Shown one piece after another: positions 37,601-46,249 of a DNA stretch of 64,000 bases. Source of the DNA: Porphyridium purpureum (lineage: Eukaryota > Rhodophyta > Bangiophyceae > Porphyridiales > Porphyridiaceae); NCBI GenBank assembly GCA_008690995.1, contig VRMN01000018.1, forward strand, positions 107,001 to 171,000. Direction: 5' to 3'. The translations under genes were made by a program, and so were the position numbers. Numbering within the stretch: the stretch's first letter is position 1; the number at the start of each line of letters is the position of its first letter. The notes beneath the pieces are model-generated. The model searched no databases and had not been told where the DNA came from. It saw nothing but the letters and a program-made list of their open reading frames with translations.

Positions 37601-39035
37601 GCTCCATCATCATCAGCGCGCCGCGAGTCGCCTCTGTGGCTGCATTCGGGAGAGGGACGGTGCTCACCATCGCAGGCAAGTGAGATTGTGACGCACGCAA
37701 CACGTGACTTGTGAACGAACCGGAAGAAGCCTTTGACGGCTCTTGCGGTGCTCCATACTGGTACGCTGCCGAGCCTTGCATCTGCGCTTGCGGGTGCGCC
37801 TGAACACCTTGTTCCTCGGGCCGTATGAATGTATTGGAAGGCCGAACTAGCAAGGATTGATGGAGGTTGGTCTGCGAGCCAACTTGCGCGACATTGAAAG
37901 ACGGTTGCGACTGCTGATATGCCACACCTTGAAATGAATGCGGAATGGGTGCAGCGCTCCCGCCGCCACCGCCACCGCCAAACTGGGGTTGACTATAGCC
38001 GTATGCGTCCAGAGCGGTTGCATGAGTGCTGCTATAACTCTGATGTGTCCCAGCTGGATGCCCGTACGCTACATTCGTATTGAAGTTAGTTGTCGCAGCC
38101 ACTGCCGTACGCGATAAGGGTGATGTCTCGCATGACGTCATTGACGCACTTGGGTTCTGCCAGTCTGGCCGTTGCTCGCCTGATACTAGCCCGGCGGGGA
38201 ACGTATCGGAGAAAGTATCTCGTGGTGTCACTGCAGATCCGTCCGGAATAAGCGGTTCAATCATTCTCGAGCTCGTGAAAGCCACGTTCATGCTCGTCGA
38301 GAGCGTGAGGTCCGAACCGTCTTCATTCTCGATGCCTAGCCCGTCCTGCGCGGGCAAGCCCGACAAAAAGGCCGACGTAGGTGACAACACACCGGGATCT
38401 GAACTGAACATAATACTATCGTCATCACCGAACATGATTTCTGCGCTACCTGACTGTTCGCGTTCTTGCATGGCCGCGTCTGCATCTCCAGAAGTAGCGT
38501 TTTCCAGAGCAGCAGCCTGCTGCGTGCGCTCCCCCTCGGATGCCGTTAGACTGGGTCCCGCACGCTCACCTTGGAGCGAGACTTGCGCTGCTTGTTCTGC
38601 TACTGTCTCCACTTGTGCGTCTTTGTGCCCGACTGAGGTGTCGATACCGTCAAGCACGCTAGACTCGTGTATTCTGTCCGCTCTTTGCTGAGGCTGCAAC
38701 AGCTCTGTGGGCCCAGCGGTGCCAGAAGATATACTGCTCGACTGGCGACTCGTGCTCATTCCCACCGACAGAGCGTGAGTCTGTGGCTCTTCGGCTCCGA
38801 GCTGCGCTTCCTGTTTGCGACGTTCGTGCGGATCGTCCTGTGCCTGTCCATGCTGATCCGTTTGACCAAGCTCAAACCACGCGTCGTTCCACCCACCCGC
38901 GGCGTCTTTGTCTTCGCCTCCCACCTCGCCCCAGCCATTTCCTTGCACATCCAAGTCCAGTTCACGTTCGTTGCCATCAAACGCAATCTCATTGGCCCAA
39001 CCTATTCCGGGGCTCTGCTCGCGCTTATCCTCCAT
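34608..39035 (-). CDS. SEC16-like ER exit site scaffold (COPII)
   Basis: Organises ER exit sites and COPII assembly. The 1475-residue protein has a long low-complexity N-terminal half (Ser/Gln/Ala-rich) containing many acidic and Trp/Asp motifs. The conserved central domain comes next: LYIALCEQMSMWGSLAS, RRALWRILKVYMEEI and the Sec16 alpha-solenoid VAELVAGGRPEAALDTAIKH, then CWDLALALAASLGG (about residues 800-840). It continues with LAEQLALLKGPGDLGNVFAAH and KFLLPFCLPMAVELMNVGKP. The C-terminus is Ser/Ala/Pro-rich. The ancestral coatomer element order matches SEC16 and not SEC31, since no WD40 repeats are present. ATG 39035 is first in frame. It is head-to-head with epsilon-COP. Confidence 0.85.
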   Translation of the reverse strand: MEDKREQSPGIGWANEIAFDGNERELDLDVQGNGWGEVGGEDKDAAGGWNDAWFELGQTDQHGQAQDDPHERRKQEAQLGAEEPQTHALSVGMSTSRQSSSISSGTAGPTELLQPQQRADRIHESSVLDGIDTSVGHKDAQVETVAEQAAQVSLQGERAGPSLTASEGERTQQAAALENATSGDADAAMQEREQSGSAEIMFGDDDSIMFSSDPGVLSPTSAFLSGLPAQDGLGIENEDGSDLTLSTSMNVAFTSSRMIEPLIPDGSAVTPRDTFSDTFPAGLVSGEQRPDWQNPSASMTSCETSPLSRTAVAATTNFNTNVAYGHPAGTHQSYSSTHATALDAYGYSQPQFGGGGGGGSAAPIPHSFQGVAYQQSQPSFNVAQVGSQTNLHQSLLVRPSNTFIRPEEQGVQAHPQAQMQGSAAYQYGAPQEPSKASSGSFTSHVLRASQSHLPAMVSTVPLPNAATEATRGALMMMEPQPGVAAGSGGAGGSALLAQNSLSRGQSFGSHSSLSKLGPMPVPPPVISDYGPLRSSAAPAPPRSDHSLPATSSTYGGADVRDHRADHGTWAAVAKTPSSHVAGQTAGHEWSRTEPHAIVQMGFNGRVVILRPAATLSAGLVMDSGGILGSPPSRTVRVASFASLISSADDEDLQVVQAFVPPGNNVSGTSASRVANANSSHSLYIALCEQMSMWGSLASLHAESRRALWRILKVYMEEIEKKDAAGSDGENAGGVSEKARRMNERLAAALSQAAGMRKPFFNPANLSQAKSKAAEEDEYPNPLQPEDKEGPISLAPNTKSLIERRSLASQVAELVAGGRPEAALDTAIKHSCWDLALALAASLGGAAQGNVLKLYAERVLNKASCLHSLVCAAAGPGGALREGETAAVKEFDAQRWRWEAACLVQIADVSRRRKGLQDLAEQLALLKGPGDLGNVFAAHVCHLLADGDICKTDSSRFLLVGSDTSSFAGRRVLFGSATSVCWSLMVDLYRSASSSGLFSASLAVPTGIALTRARKGTVSSVNDAPATRRYTISKFLLPFCLPMAVELMNVGKPAAALDLVVAVSSNIEAIFASREGHAFTPPFLAQLQEFEARLRHASGIDRDANKAGGYSSGRQGKFSFGALGGRVSKLFAGSEHDTLIQQHGQYSSYAAPAVGVGTGSAAPKKKGWDSIVASAVGALVSNDNDAEEDERASAGTAFGDGGAQQPGTVGRHASGMGVALQDCSSVAGGGRKLESRVDDYSQEHTRPGQTLAHQEKGLRIASPTSASSTTPAAKEQADNGVIPSASSWGNLLANATGNVGSKFLSIVGPKQAHLGEKENKFYYNTELGQYVVRGEEDKVRAESVVAPPPKDPIVAVADPVPRSAAPRASGQADSTKDMTMGLDSAASQPQPPPPHGVLHAPPVSAAGAANRFAPRTRNPRTRYVDTLAPGSVPAVPTIGGATLPASSMVRPMANPFAVLPPTQEFGSNAEPSREGE

Positions 39036-39403
39036 GCCCCGACTCTATCACGCCGCACTCGCTCTCCGGACACGCATGAAAAAGGAAGAACACCCAGTCA
39101 ACGACCCACTCAGCGCACAAGCACGGAAGCGAGGCTCGAGGAGCAACCAAGTCGAGCGAGTGGAGCAAGCAAGTGCCAGCAGGACCGACGCGTGCTCGTC
39201 CCGCCGTCAAAGACGCAGCGCCCGCTATCAATCAGCGCCGGCTGCAGCCACAACGACATCAATCCACGCCAGGGGAAGGCCGCCACACGCACTGCGTCCA
39301 CCGCGGCTGCTCGTCTCTCCACGCGCGTGCGCCGTGCCGCCACCACCACCACCACTACCACCCACCTCGACACCGCCACGTTTTAAATCCTCCCCTCTTC
39401 TCT

Positions 39404-39424
39404 CACTGTACTTCCAGTACAGTG
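39404..39424. promoter_or_regulatory. Perfect GTAC inverted repeat CACTGTACT-N3-AGTACAGTG
   Basis: Nine-base arms around TCC, the longest perfect example in the window. It lies 167 bp before the epsilon-COP ATG and 369 bp before the SEC16 ATG on the other strand, so it could serve both. Confidence 0.6.
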
Positions 39425-39465
39425 TTGGTCACCTCTCGCTGCCGCGTGTGCCTTGAATGGGCGCT

Positions 39466-39477
39466 CTATAATAAAAC
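39466..39477 (+). promoter_or_regulatory. AT-rich promoter-like box CTATAATAAAAC
   Basis: Identical to the 12-mer at 2419-2430. It lies 42 bp after the GTAC inverted repeat and 125 bp before the preferred epsilon-COP ATG, a spacing that fits a core promoter. Confidence 0.45.
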
Positions 39478-39590
39478 GGGCTAGTTTAATGAGAGAGCGC
39501 GTGAAAACGTGGCTCGAAAGAAAAAAAACTTTCGGAGGGCGAGAGAGAGACGGGGAGGAGGAGGAGGAGAAGAAGAAGGAGAAGGAGAAG

Positions 39591-40472
39591 ATGGATGAGC
39601 TGTTTGAGCTGAGGAACTACTTCTACCTGGGAAATTTCCCGGCGGCGGTAGAGGAAGGGACGACGATCGCGGTAGAGTCGGACGCGACGCGCATCGAGCG
39701 CGACGTGATTCTCGCGCGCGCGGCGATTGCGCGAGGCAATCATGATGAGGTCATCCAGCAGGTGAGTGACTCGTCGCCCGTCGCGATGCAGGCGGTGCGG
39801 CTGCTCGCCATGTACAGGAAGGATCCGGCCGGGCAGAGGGAAATCGCCGAGCTGACGCTCAGGGAGTGGGTGGCCGATCCTGTGAGTGGCAGCAATCCGG
39901 CGTTGCTTTTGGTGGCCGCTATCGTGTTCAGCGAGGCAGGGAACTACGACGACGCGCTTAGGTGCGCTCACAACGGCCAGTCGCTGGAGCATTCGGCACT
40001 GAAGATTCAGATTCTGCTGATGATCGACCGAGCGGACGCGGCGAGAAAGGAGCTCGAAGGCATGAAGCGGACGGACGAGGACCATACCCTTACACAGCTC
40101 GCATCCGCGTGGGTGAATCTCGCCGCTGAAGACGCGGATACGATCCGCGAGGCGCTTTACACGTACCAGGAGCTACTGGAAAGGCACGGATCAACCGACC
40201 TGATTCTGAATGGGATTGCTTCGTGCCAGTTGGCACTCAAGCAGACGGCCGAGGCCGATGCGACGCTACAAGAAGCGATCTCGCGCAATCCGAACTGTCC
40301 GGAAACGCTGATCAACATGATCACAGTGGCGCACCAGAGACAGAAGCCAGCAGAGCTCATTGCGCGCTACTTTGCGCAGCTGCAAACCGTGGATCCTGGT
40401 AATCCGTGGGTGCAGTCATTCATTGCCGCAGACGCGCTGCTGTCGGCGCTCGTGGCCAGTCCCCCCGTGTAG
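39591..40472 (+). CDS. Coatomer subunit epsilon (epsilon-COP)
   Basis: TPR-solenoid subunit of the COPI coat for retrograde Golgi-ER transport. The 293-residue product starts MDELFELRNYFYLGNFPAAV, as in other epsilon-COPs. Helical repeats follow: RDVILARAAIARGNHDEVI, QAVRLLAMYRKD, LLVAAIVFSEAGNYDDALR, LASAWVNLA and EALYTYQELLERHGSTDLIL. The C-terminal TPR is TLQEAISRNPNCPETLINMI. Length matches the family. An in-frame upstream ATG at 39489 would add a Lys/Glu-rich stretch unlike any homologue, so 39591 is preferred. SEC16 is its divergent neighbour. Confidence 0.93.
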   Translation: MDELFELRNYFYLGNFPAAVEEGTTIAVESDATRIERDVILARAAIARGNHDEVIQQVSDSSPVAMQAVRLLAMYRKDPAGQREIAELTLREWVADPVSGSNPALLLVAAIVFSEAGNYDDALRCAHNGQSLEHSALKIQILLMIDRADAARKELEGMKRTDEDHTLTQLASAWVNLAAEDADTIREALYTYQELLERHGSTDLILNGIASCQLALKQTAEADATLQEAISRNPNCPETLINMITVAHQRQKPAELIARYFAQLQTVDPGNPWVQSFIAADALLSALVASPPV

Positions 40473-41098
40473 TGCTTGGGCGCGACGTGGACGCCACCTT
40501 GATTCAACTTTGCGCAAGCGTTTTAATCGTTTCTCCGTTTGACAACAATAACGCTTCTTATCCGTCCTTCTCTGCTGTGCTACGACTCTGGCGTGCTCAC
40601 ACGAACCCGCGAACGTGCCGTGCCTGCGTGCCGCAGTCTGGCCGAACTCCGCACGTTGGCCTTCTGCTGCTCGCATTGCAACGTCATCACAGAGCGTTGT
40701 TCTGTGTGAACGTCACTGGCGTTGTCCGCACCAGCAGCCACCGCCACATGCCCACAAAATTGGTGCGTTTGTCGCGTTTTTTGCCGTTCGTGGCGTTTTT
40801 TTCTCCCCTCTTTTTCCAGGGTGAGCTGCAGCAGGCCGCCAATTGAGCGGGTTTTGATAGAGTGACGCGAGATTTTTAAGCACACAAGACGCGTCACGCG
40901 CGGCTTCACGCGCACAAATACACACGCAAGCTCGAGACAAGGACAGAGCGAGCGAGACCCAAGTGCAGACGTCTGGTGTGCACAACAGCAAGAGCAAAAG
41001 CCCAAGCTGACGTCAACTGCGAGCGCGAGGCGGTGTGCTGAAGAAAGAAGCGGGCGCGGCGACAGCGCGTGCAAAAAGGAGGAGCCAGACAGACCGGC
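40473..41098. other. Gene-free region with TTTTGATAG box
   Basis: About 625 bp after epsilon-COP. It includes GTTTTGATAG at 40851-40860, repeated at 41942. No ORF here has protein-like features; the long opposite-strand frame is Arg/Ala/Leu-rich noise. Confidence 0.4.
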
Positions 41099-41527
41099 AT
41101 GGAGCAGCATCCGGCAAACCAGAAGGTGAGCATGCAGGGAAGCCCGAATCTGAGAAACGCGGCGCGCGGGTCGCCGGCGCTTGTGCCCGTGCGCATCCAC
41201 GCGGCGGCTGCGCCAGTCGCGGCGTCGGTGCCCGCGCCCGCTGGACACATGTCCCGCATGGACTCGATCTATTCCTCGGCCGGCATGACGTCCCGGTCGT
41301 TCCCCAGCAAGTCGTCGTCCCTGTCGCAGGATAGGCGCCGCAAGCCGCGCAACAAGCTGATGCAGAGCAAGGGCACGACAAAGGAGCGCAGCGCGCCACT
41401 GGACGCGCGCTCGGCCCCTGGCGCCATTGACGAGTACGACCCGAACTTTGACTCGTCGGAAGAGGCCCTGCTCGACGAGTATGTTGTACATTACGACGAG
41501 GATGTCATGATGCGCATGGACGACTAG
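41099..41527 (+). CDS. Small hypothetical protein
   Basis: Not recognised. The 142-residue product is Ala/Ser/Pro-rich at first, then has a basic segment (DRRRKPRNKLMQSKGTTKER). It ends acidic, with DEYDPNFDSSEEALLDEYVV and HYDEDVMMRMDD. The switch from basic to acidic and the DPNFDSSEE motif, reminiscent of DPNYDS-type motifs in PDCD4/MRF translation regulators, suggest a regulatory peptide, but this is speculation. ATG 41099 is the first convincing start. The motif-like tail makes coding more likely than chance. Confidence 0.45.
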   Translation: MEQHPANQKVSMQGSPNLRNAARGSPALVPVRIHAAAAPVAASVPAPAGHMSRMDSIYSSAGMTSRSFPSKSSSLSQDRRRKPRNKLMQSKGTTKERSAPLDARSAPGAIDEYDPNFDSSEEALLDEYVVHYDEDVMMRMDD

Positions 41528-41828
41528 GCTTGCTTCCAGACGCGACCATACCCTGCAGTGCTGCGTCGCAACAGCCCGGAAACGGGCGCGTGCACGCGCG
41601 GCCTAGTCCCGTACATCTGAATGGAAAGTCCTGTGCGCCCCCCAAAAAAGCAACCTTGAAGCCCGCGGTGGGTCATGAGCGCTGTGACGATGCAGGTCTC
41701 GCACGAACTGGCGTCGAGAATGAAACGACGAGCGCCCGCGCTGTGAACCGAGGCGACCGCTCGCAGCAGCGCGGCACCACCGCAAGTAAACAAGCGCCCA
41801 CTGGTGTACACTTGAAACCTCTGTCGCG

Positions 41829-41909
41829 CTGTACCTCCACGTAGGGTAGGTCGCCTCATCCTTACCAGGAAACGCACGTCACCAACAGTACCCCTACACT
41901 GTACCTCCA
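41829..41909 (+). promoter_or_regulatory. Direct repeats of CTGTACCTCCA
   Basis: Eleven-base direct copies at 41829-41839 and 41899-41909, 70 bp apart, with a CAGTAC at 41886. These are members of the CTGTACCT element family. Confidence 0.45.
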
Positions 41910-42105
41910 TCCATTTGTCACGCGCGTGATGTTTTGGGCCTGTTTTGATAGGGAGGCGCGAAAAACGTGTGCTTTGGTTTTTTACGTTTTTTTTGGTTTC
42001 ATTTGGAGCGGCACAGCGCGGAGTGCGAAGGGGCGATGGCGCGAGGGGGAAGAGGGAGAGGGGACGTGGGAAGGCACGAGAGGAAGAGGGGGAGGGGGTG
42101 TTGTG

Positions 42106-42167
42106 CATGGATCGATGGACGGATGCATGCATGGATGCATGGATGGATGGACGGATGCATGCATGCA
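42106..42167 (+). repeat. ATGC/ATGG-type minisatellite, 32-bp period
   Basis: Tetranucleotide-like GATG/CATG sequence in which GGACGGATGCAT recurs 32 bp apart (42117 and 42149). It probably arose by slippage. Confidence 0.8.
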
Positions 42168-42759
42168 GCGGTAGATGCACATACACGGCGCGGGGCGGAA
42201 GGTGGGAAGCATAGAGTGGTACGGGTGCACGGGGAGAGTGCACGTGTGGTTGGCGCGCAGGGTTGAGCAAAGCGGAACCGCCGCGACACGCGACGTGCGC
42301 GGCGTTTGAGGTGGCAAGGGGTTTTGTTCTTGTGGAGGGCGCGAGGGTGCGTCGTGGCGTGACGAGGCGGAAGCGGCGGGTTGGGCGCGGAGGTGGGTGG
42401 TAGGGCAGAGGAGAGGCGGAACGCGTCCGCGCGACGCGCGCGGAGCGGGCGAGCACTAGTTTGGCGCGCGGGGTGTTTGGTGGGAGTGGCGTGTGCGTTT
42501 GTCTTCGGCGTCGTTTTTGTCGACGGCGGGTCGGCAGACGCCGGAAGAGCGTGAGGCGGCGCGGTGGAGAAGTGCCGTGGCACGTGCGCCGAGTTCGAGT
42601 CGCGTGTGTGGTAAGCGTGCCTTTAATTGGAGCGAGCGAGAGCGAGCGGGAACGAGCGCCGCTTGCTCGCGCAGAATTCAACGCGTGCGCGCCGAGTGCA
42701 CATTTTTGATTGTGCGGGGAGCGTAAGAACGACACAGTACAACACGGCGGGACGCCATC

Positions 42760-45700
42760 ATGCCTTTTCATAGAACGTGGGCGAGTGCGGCGACAGCTGC
42801 GTCTGCGGGCATGTCTCCGGGAAGTAAATATCGCGACGGTGGCAGGCAAGAGAATCCCTCTCAGGTCCGCGTGCTGACTCCGCAGCAGCAGCAGCAACAT
42901 CATCATCATCAAAAGCAGCTGCAGAGGCAGCAACACCAACAACATCAGCAGGAGGGAGGGCAGCAACAGCAGGGTCCACCGCACAAGCAGCACCATGAAG
43001 AACAAGGGCGGGAACGGCAACAAATACAGGAGGATCAGCGGCATCAGCACAGACAACTCACACAGCAGCTTGCGTTGGAGCAGTACAGACGCCGGCAACA
43101 GTATAAGCAAGAGCTGCACCCTTCTCAACTTCCGCCCATGCAGAGCGGGCTCGTGCACTCGCCGCAGGACTCGTTACAGCAGTCAACGGTGGATCATCAG
43201 ACACTGTGGGGCGATCCAACTGGTATGCTGGAGCACCATCCGATGGTCGCTTCGCACGCGGACGGGGGCAGTGTGAACATGAACGCAGTACAGCCAGCAG
43301 AAGTTTCCATGCTGCCCACACTTGTGCGGCTCAAGCGGAAGCGCAACGAGCACCCTCTGGACACACTGCAGATTGAGCACAAGGCGCCCAAGCGGAACTA
43401 CGGGAAGCCACCAAACTTGTTCAGCCACCTGTCGCTCGGAGGAACTGGAGCCAGCTCTATTGCAGGAGGCGGTGGCGGGGCCGAGAGCGCGGAGAGCCGC
43501 TGCGTGTCTGCTGCAGGTAGTGCGGCGGGAACGTTTGCGGACCAGCAGCAGCCGCTTGCGCAAAGCGGATTGGCCATGTCGGAGGAGCACAGCTCACCAA
43601 ACTTTGCTGTCGTTGACCAACGGAACGAGTATGCGCGGCGCGAGTTCCGGCGCGTGGGGACCTTGTTGTACCCTCGCGTCGAGCTTGGCGGCTCGCAACA
43701 GCAGCAACAACAACAGCATCAGCAACAACAATATCAGCGCTTACAGCAGCACCAGCTGCTGCATCAACAACAAAGACAGCAAACCCAGCAGCAGCATCCA
43801 CAACAACACAGCACAGGAAGTGCGAATCCTAATGCGGAGGAGTTGGGAGCAGCGCTCATGGGTAAGGCGGTTCCTGCGACTGGCGGTGGCGGGGCGTCAA
43901 GCAGCATGTCTCATTCGCTACGCTCAAGCAAACTGCCGACCGTGCTACTCCAGCAACATGCGCCAAGCAGCTCGTCGTCGATCGACCCGCAGATTACCGG
44001 CGAAGATCTTATGCTGCACGATGAGAGTTCGACGGGCGCGCGACTGGACTCGGAGCATCTAAGCCTGACGACGCGTGCCGTTGAAGCAGAATCGGCCATG
44101 GTACCCGAGGAAGACGAACGTGCTGTTACACGAACCATTGTGACCGAAGGGGTGGCGCTTGGCGGTGGTGGAGGTGGAACTGGATCAAGCAACACGGCAG
44201 TCGACCAATCGGCCATCAACAAGAGCAATAGCCAAGTCGCGCACGCACAGAATGCGCCCGAAGACGTATCAACTACTACCACTCTAGCATCGCAGGATTT
44301 TTTAGCAGAGGGTTATTGGGACCCGGAAATGTTCCGTGTCATTGACTTGGTACCTACGCGGTTCCGCAAATCTGGGGCGGCGGCTCAGGGCCAAGCGCCC
44401 CCCGTTGTCCGCTCGGGATCAGGTACTCCCCTCGTGGGTCACCATGTGCCGCAGGTTCAGCGGCAGAACCAGAATCAAAGACACCGCGGGATGGCTCGCG
44501 ATATGCACACCGAAGCAGGAGCAAAACCAGGCCCTGGCGCTCAGGCTGAGATAGCCGTGGTGGATGAACAACAGCCGCGGCAGCGGCTTGCGCATCATCG
44601 ACAAGAACAGCGCTTCACGCAGCAGCGCAACATGCATCTGCGGCAACTGCCACAGCAGGGAGGTGCATGTGCACCGAGTGTGCTGGGGCGACGCATGTCA
44701 TACGGAAGTAGTCTTCCTCGGCAGAGGGCGCGCGGATCAGAAGAAGAGCTGGAGAGCGTGAATGATCAAGACAGGACGATGATGCCTTGTGATGAAAATG
44801 ATGAAGGCGAGAAAATTGAGCAGCGGATGGCAGTGCCGGCGAGAGCGCCGCGAAGGCGATACTCAGACCGCCTTGCGCGGCGAGCGGTAGACGCCGCGAA
44901 TCTGGATGCCATTTTGGCCGCTGCTGAAGCGACTGAGGCAGCGGCAGCGGGGCGCACGGCCAGTGAGGAATTTTGCGGCGCGATCACCACAAAATCGACG
45001 GGCGCCACGTCGTTGCAACGCACGCAATCAGGCTTGTGCAACGCGAATGACCACTTGACGAGCATGGGTGGCGGCAATATGACTCACCCGCGGCATAGTA
45101 CTGAACATCATTCCGCCTTGAGTTCGGGACATTTCACCGTGCGCCGCGCTGTGTCATCGAGCGGCGAGTGCGAGTCGGGCGGCTCGCTGTCGCCGTTCGA
45201 GATTCGCCCGCGTTCTGCTAGCGGTGACGACTCGACGGACTTGGAGAATGCCGGTTCGCACCCTGCAGACTTCACGCTCGGTGAGCGTGGTGACGGCTCC
45301 GCGCTGCGAGACCGCAAAGTTCGCGTAACAGCAAGGCGATACGGAAACAACACGACCGACGAGGACTATGTATATGACGTTTATTATGCGGTCGATCTGG
45401 AAGGCCAGCAGCACCAGTCCATGATGATGATGCCTCCGATCCCCGCCATGACAGGCGGGAACGCAGACTCGGGCTCTGCGCGCACCGGCTTTGTGTACGC
45501 TGATTTCTATGACCTGGGACTGAGCAAGGACGGCGATGCTGGCGGCCGTGCGGCTGACGAATTTCTTTCAGACATTGCGCGTCGAAGTGAGCAGGCCAAG
45601 TATCGTACGGTACTCGTTGATACCGCCAGTGAAGATGGGTACGAGCCCGAAATGGAGGATGAAGGTGGCTCGTCGCATCGTGGTTCAGCAAGCGCAAACG

Positions 45701-45930
45701 GTGCTTCCAAACCGGCCAGTGGTGGAAGCGACGCTGCAGTCGGTGCTTCTTCCGTCGTGCCAGCCTCTGGTGCGCATAATCACGTGCCAAAGCGCCGCAG
45801 GCGCAAACACCATATGCGCGCCGCTGCCGTCATATTTTCAGACGACGAGGATGTGCCGTACCGCAACAAGTTGCTTTTTGCCAGAAACCGCCGCCATGAT
45901 GACAGCTGGATGCAAGGTATCCGCAGGTGA
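42760..45930 (+). CDS. Iwr1/SLC7A6OS-like protein with large Gln-rich expansions
   Basis: Probable homologue of Iwr1, which guides assembled RNA polymerase II into the nucleus. Family landmarks occur in order but far apart. VRLKRKRNEHPLDTLQIE (residues 189-206) matches the N-terminal VKRKR-P-x-L motif. REFRRVGTLLYP (about 294-305) matches the FxxVGT segment. EDYVYDVYYAVD (868-879) matches the conserved Y-V-Y-D-x-Y-Y core, followed by acidic FVYADFYDLG and VDTASEDGYEPE. At 1056 residues it is about three times the usual length because of CAG/CAA-encoded Gln/His tracts (residues 40-120, 310-350) and Ser/Gly/Ala-rich inserts. A KRRRRKHH cluster near the C-terminus is a likely NLS. ATG 42760 is first in frame. 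Confidence 0.65.
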   Translation: MPFHRTWASAATAASAGMSPGSKYRDGGRQENPSQVRVLTPQQQQQHHHHQKQLQRQQHQQHQQEGGQQQQGPPHKQHHEEQGRERQQIQEDQRHQHRQLTQQLALEQYRRRQQYKQELHPSQLPPMQSGLVHSPQDSLQQSTVDHQTLWGDPTGMLEHHPMVASHADGGSVNMNAVQPAEVSMLPTLVRLKRKRNEHPLDTLQIEHKAPKRNYGKPPNLFSHLSLGGTGASSIAGGGGGAESAESRCVSAAGSAAGTFADQQQPLAQSGLAMSEEHSSPNFAVVDQRNEYARREFRRVGTLLYPRVELGGSQQQQQQQHQQQQYQRLQQHQLLHQQQRQQTQQQHPQQHSTGSANPNAEELGAALMGKAVPATGGGGASSSMSHSLRSSKLPTVLLQQHAPSSSSSIDPQITGEDLMLHDESSTGARLDSEHLSLTTRAVEAESAMVPEEDERAVTRTIVTEGVALGGGGGGTGSSNTAVDQSAINKSNSQVAHAQNAPEDVSTTTTLASQDFLAEGYWDPEMFRVIDLVPTRFRKSGAAAQGQAPPVVRSGSGTPLVGHHVPQVQRQNQNQRHRGMARDMHTEAGAKPGPGAQAEIAVVDEQQPRQRLAHHRQEQRFTQQRNMHLRQLPQQGGACAPSVLGRRMSYGSSLPRQRARGSEEELESVNDQDRTMMPCDENDEGEKIEQRMAVPARAPRRRYSDRLARRAVDAANLDAILAAAEATEAAAAGRTASEEFCGAITTKSTGATSLQRTQSGLCNANDHLTSMGGGNMTHPRHSTEHHSALSSGHFTVRRAVSSSGECESGGSLSPFEIRPRSASGDDSTDLENAGSHPADFTLGERGDGSALRDRKVRVTARRYGNNTTDEDYVYDVYYAVDLEGQQHQSMMMMPPIPAMTGGNADSGSARTGFVYADFYDLGLSKDGDAGGRAADEFLSDIARRSEQAKYRTVLVDTASEDGYEPEMEDEGGSSHRGSASANGASKPASGGSDAAVGASSVVPASGAHNHVPKRRRRKHHMRAAAVIFSDDEDVPYRNKLLFARNRRHDDSWMQGIRR
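42882..43100 (+). repeat. CAG/CAA/CAT-rich tract coding for poly-Gln/His
   Basis: Interrupted CAG/CAA/CAC/CAT codon run in the Iwr1-like gene. A second tract is at 43697-43810. Mixed Gln codons indicate selection on the peptide or old slippage rather than a fresh pure CAG expansion. Confidence 0.9.
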
Positions 45931-46249
45931 CTAAGCTGTATCACAGCTAGGACTCCGAATTTGTGTGTATTGGCTGTTTCATTTGGTTATCAAACCTTTC
46001 CAGGAATAAAGCTGCGGCTCGCGTTCGAGCAAGAAGTTCGTGTGTGTCTATCTATTGTTAGAATATAGCTTGCTATTCCGCCCAAAGCGGAAATCGAGAC
46101 GAAGCCAAACGACTTCTCAGCAGGCGGGCTGCACATAGAATGGCAAAGCACATGTTTCCTCTGAAACCCTGTGATTTCGTTCACGCGAACGAGAATGCAC
46201 CACGTTGAATGGGACTTCGCCCCGCTGACCGCAGTGTGGTTGTCCCGCA
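45931..46249. other. Gene-free convergent spacer
   Basis: About 320 bp between the Iwr1-like gene and the PPR-like gene. Nothing recognised. Confidence 0.45.

Larger units (their letters stand above)
39036..39590. other. Divergent promoter region SEC16 / epsilon-COP
   Basis: About 555 bp between two vesicle-coat genes. It carries a perfect 9-3-9 GTAC inverted repeat and the 12-mer CTATAATAAAAC. A purine-rich GAGGAGGAG stretch precedes the epsilon-COP ATG. Confidence 0.55.
41528..42759. other. 1.2 kb gene-free region before the Iwr1-like gene
   Basis: Contains two direct copies of CTGTACCTCCA (41829, 41899), a GTTTTGATAG box at 41942-41951 and a 32-bp-period ATGC/ATGG repeat. Open frames on both strands are GC-rich noise. 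One 128-codon minus frame (41524-41910) is the best of them but unconvincing. Confidence 0.45.

Noticed and set aside
39489-39590. Upstream in-frame start of epsilon-COP
   Set aside because: It would add a Lys/Glu homopolymer-like stretch absent from the family; homology starts exactly at 39591.
40580-41491. 303-codon minus frame
   Set aside because: Arg/Ala/Leu-rich shadow of the small hypothetical gene and its leader; no ATG context or domain.
41524-43158. 544-codon minus-strand frame
   Set aside because: It runs antisense through the Gln-rich start of the Iwr1-like gene and through simple repeats; composition is Pro/Arg/Thr/His noise. The last 128 codons (41524-41910) look slightly better but have no family match.
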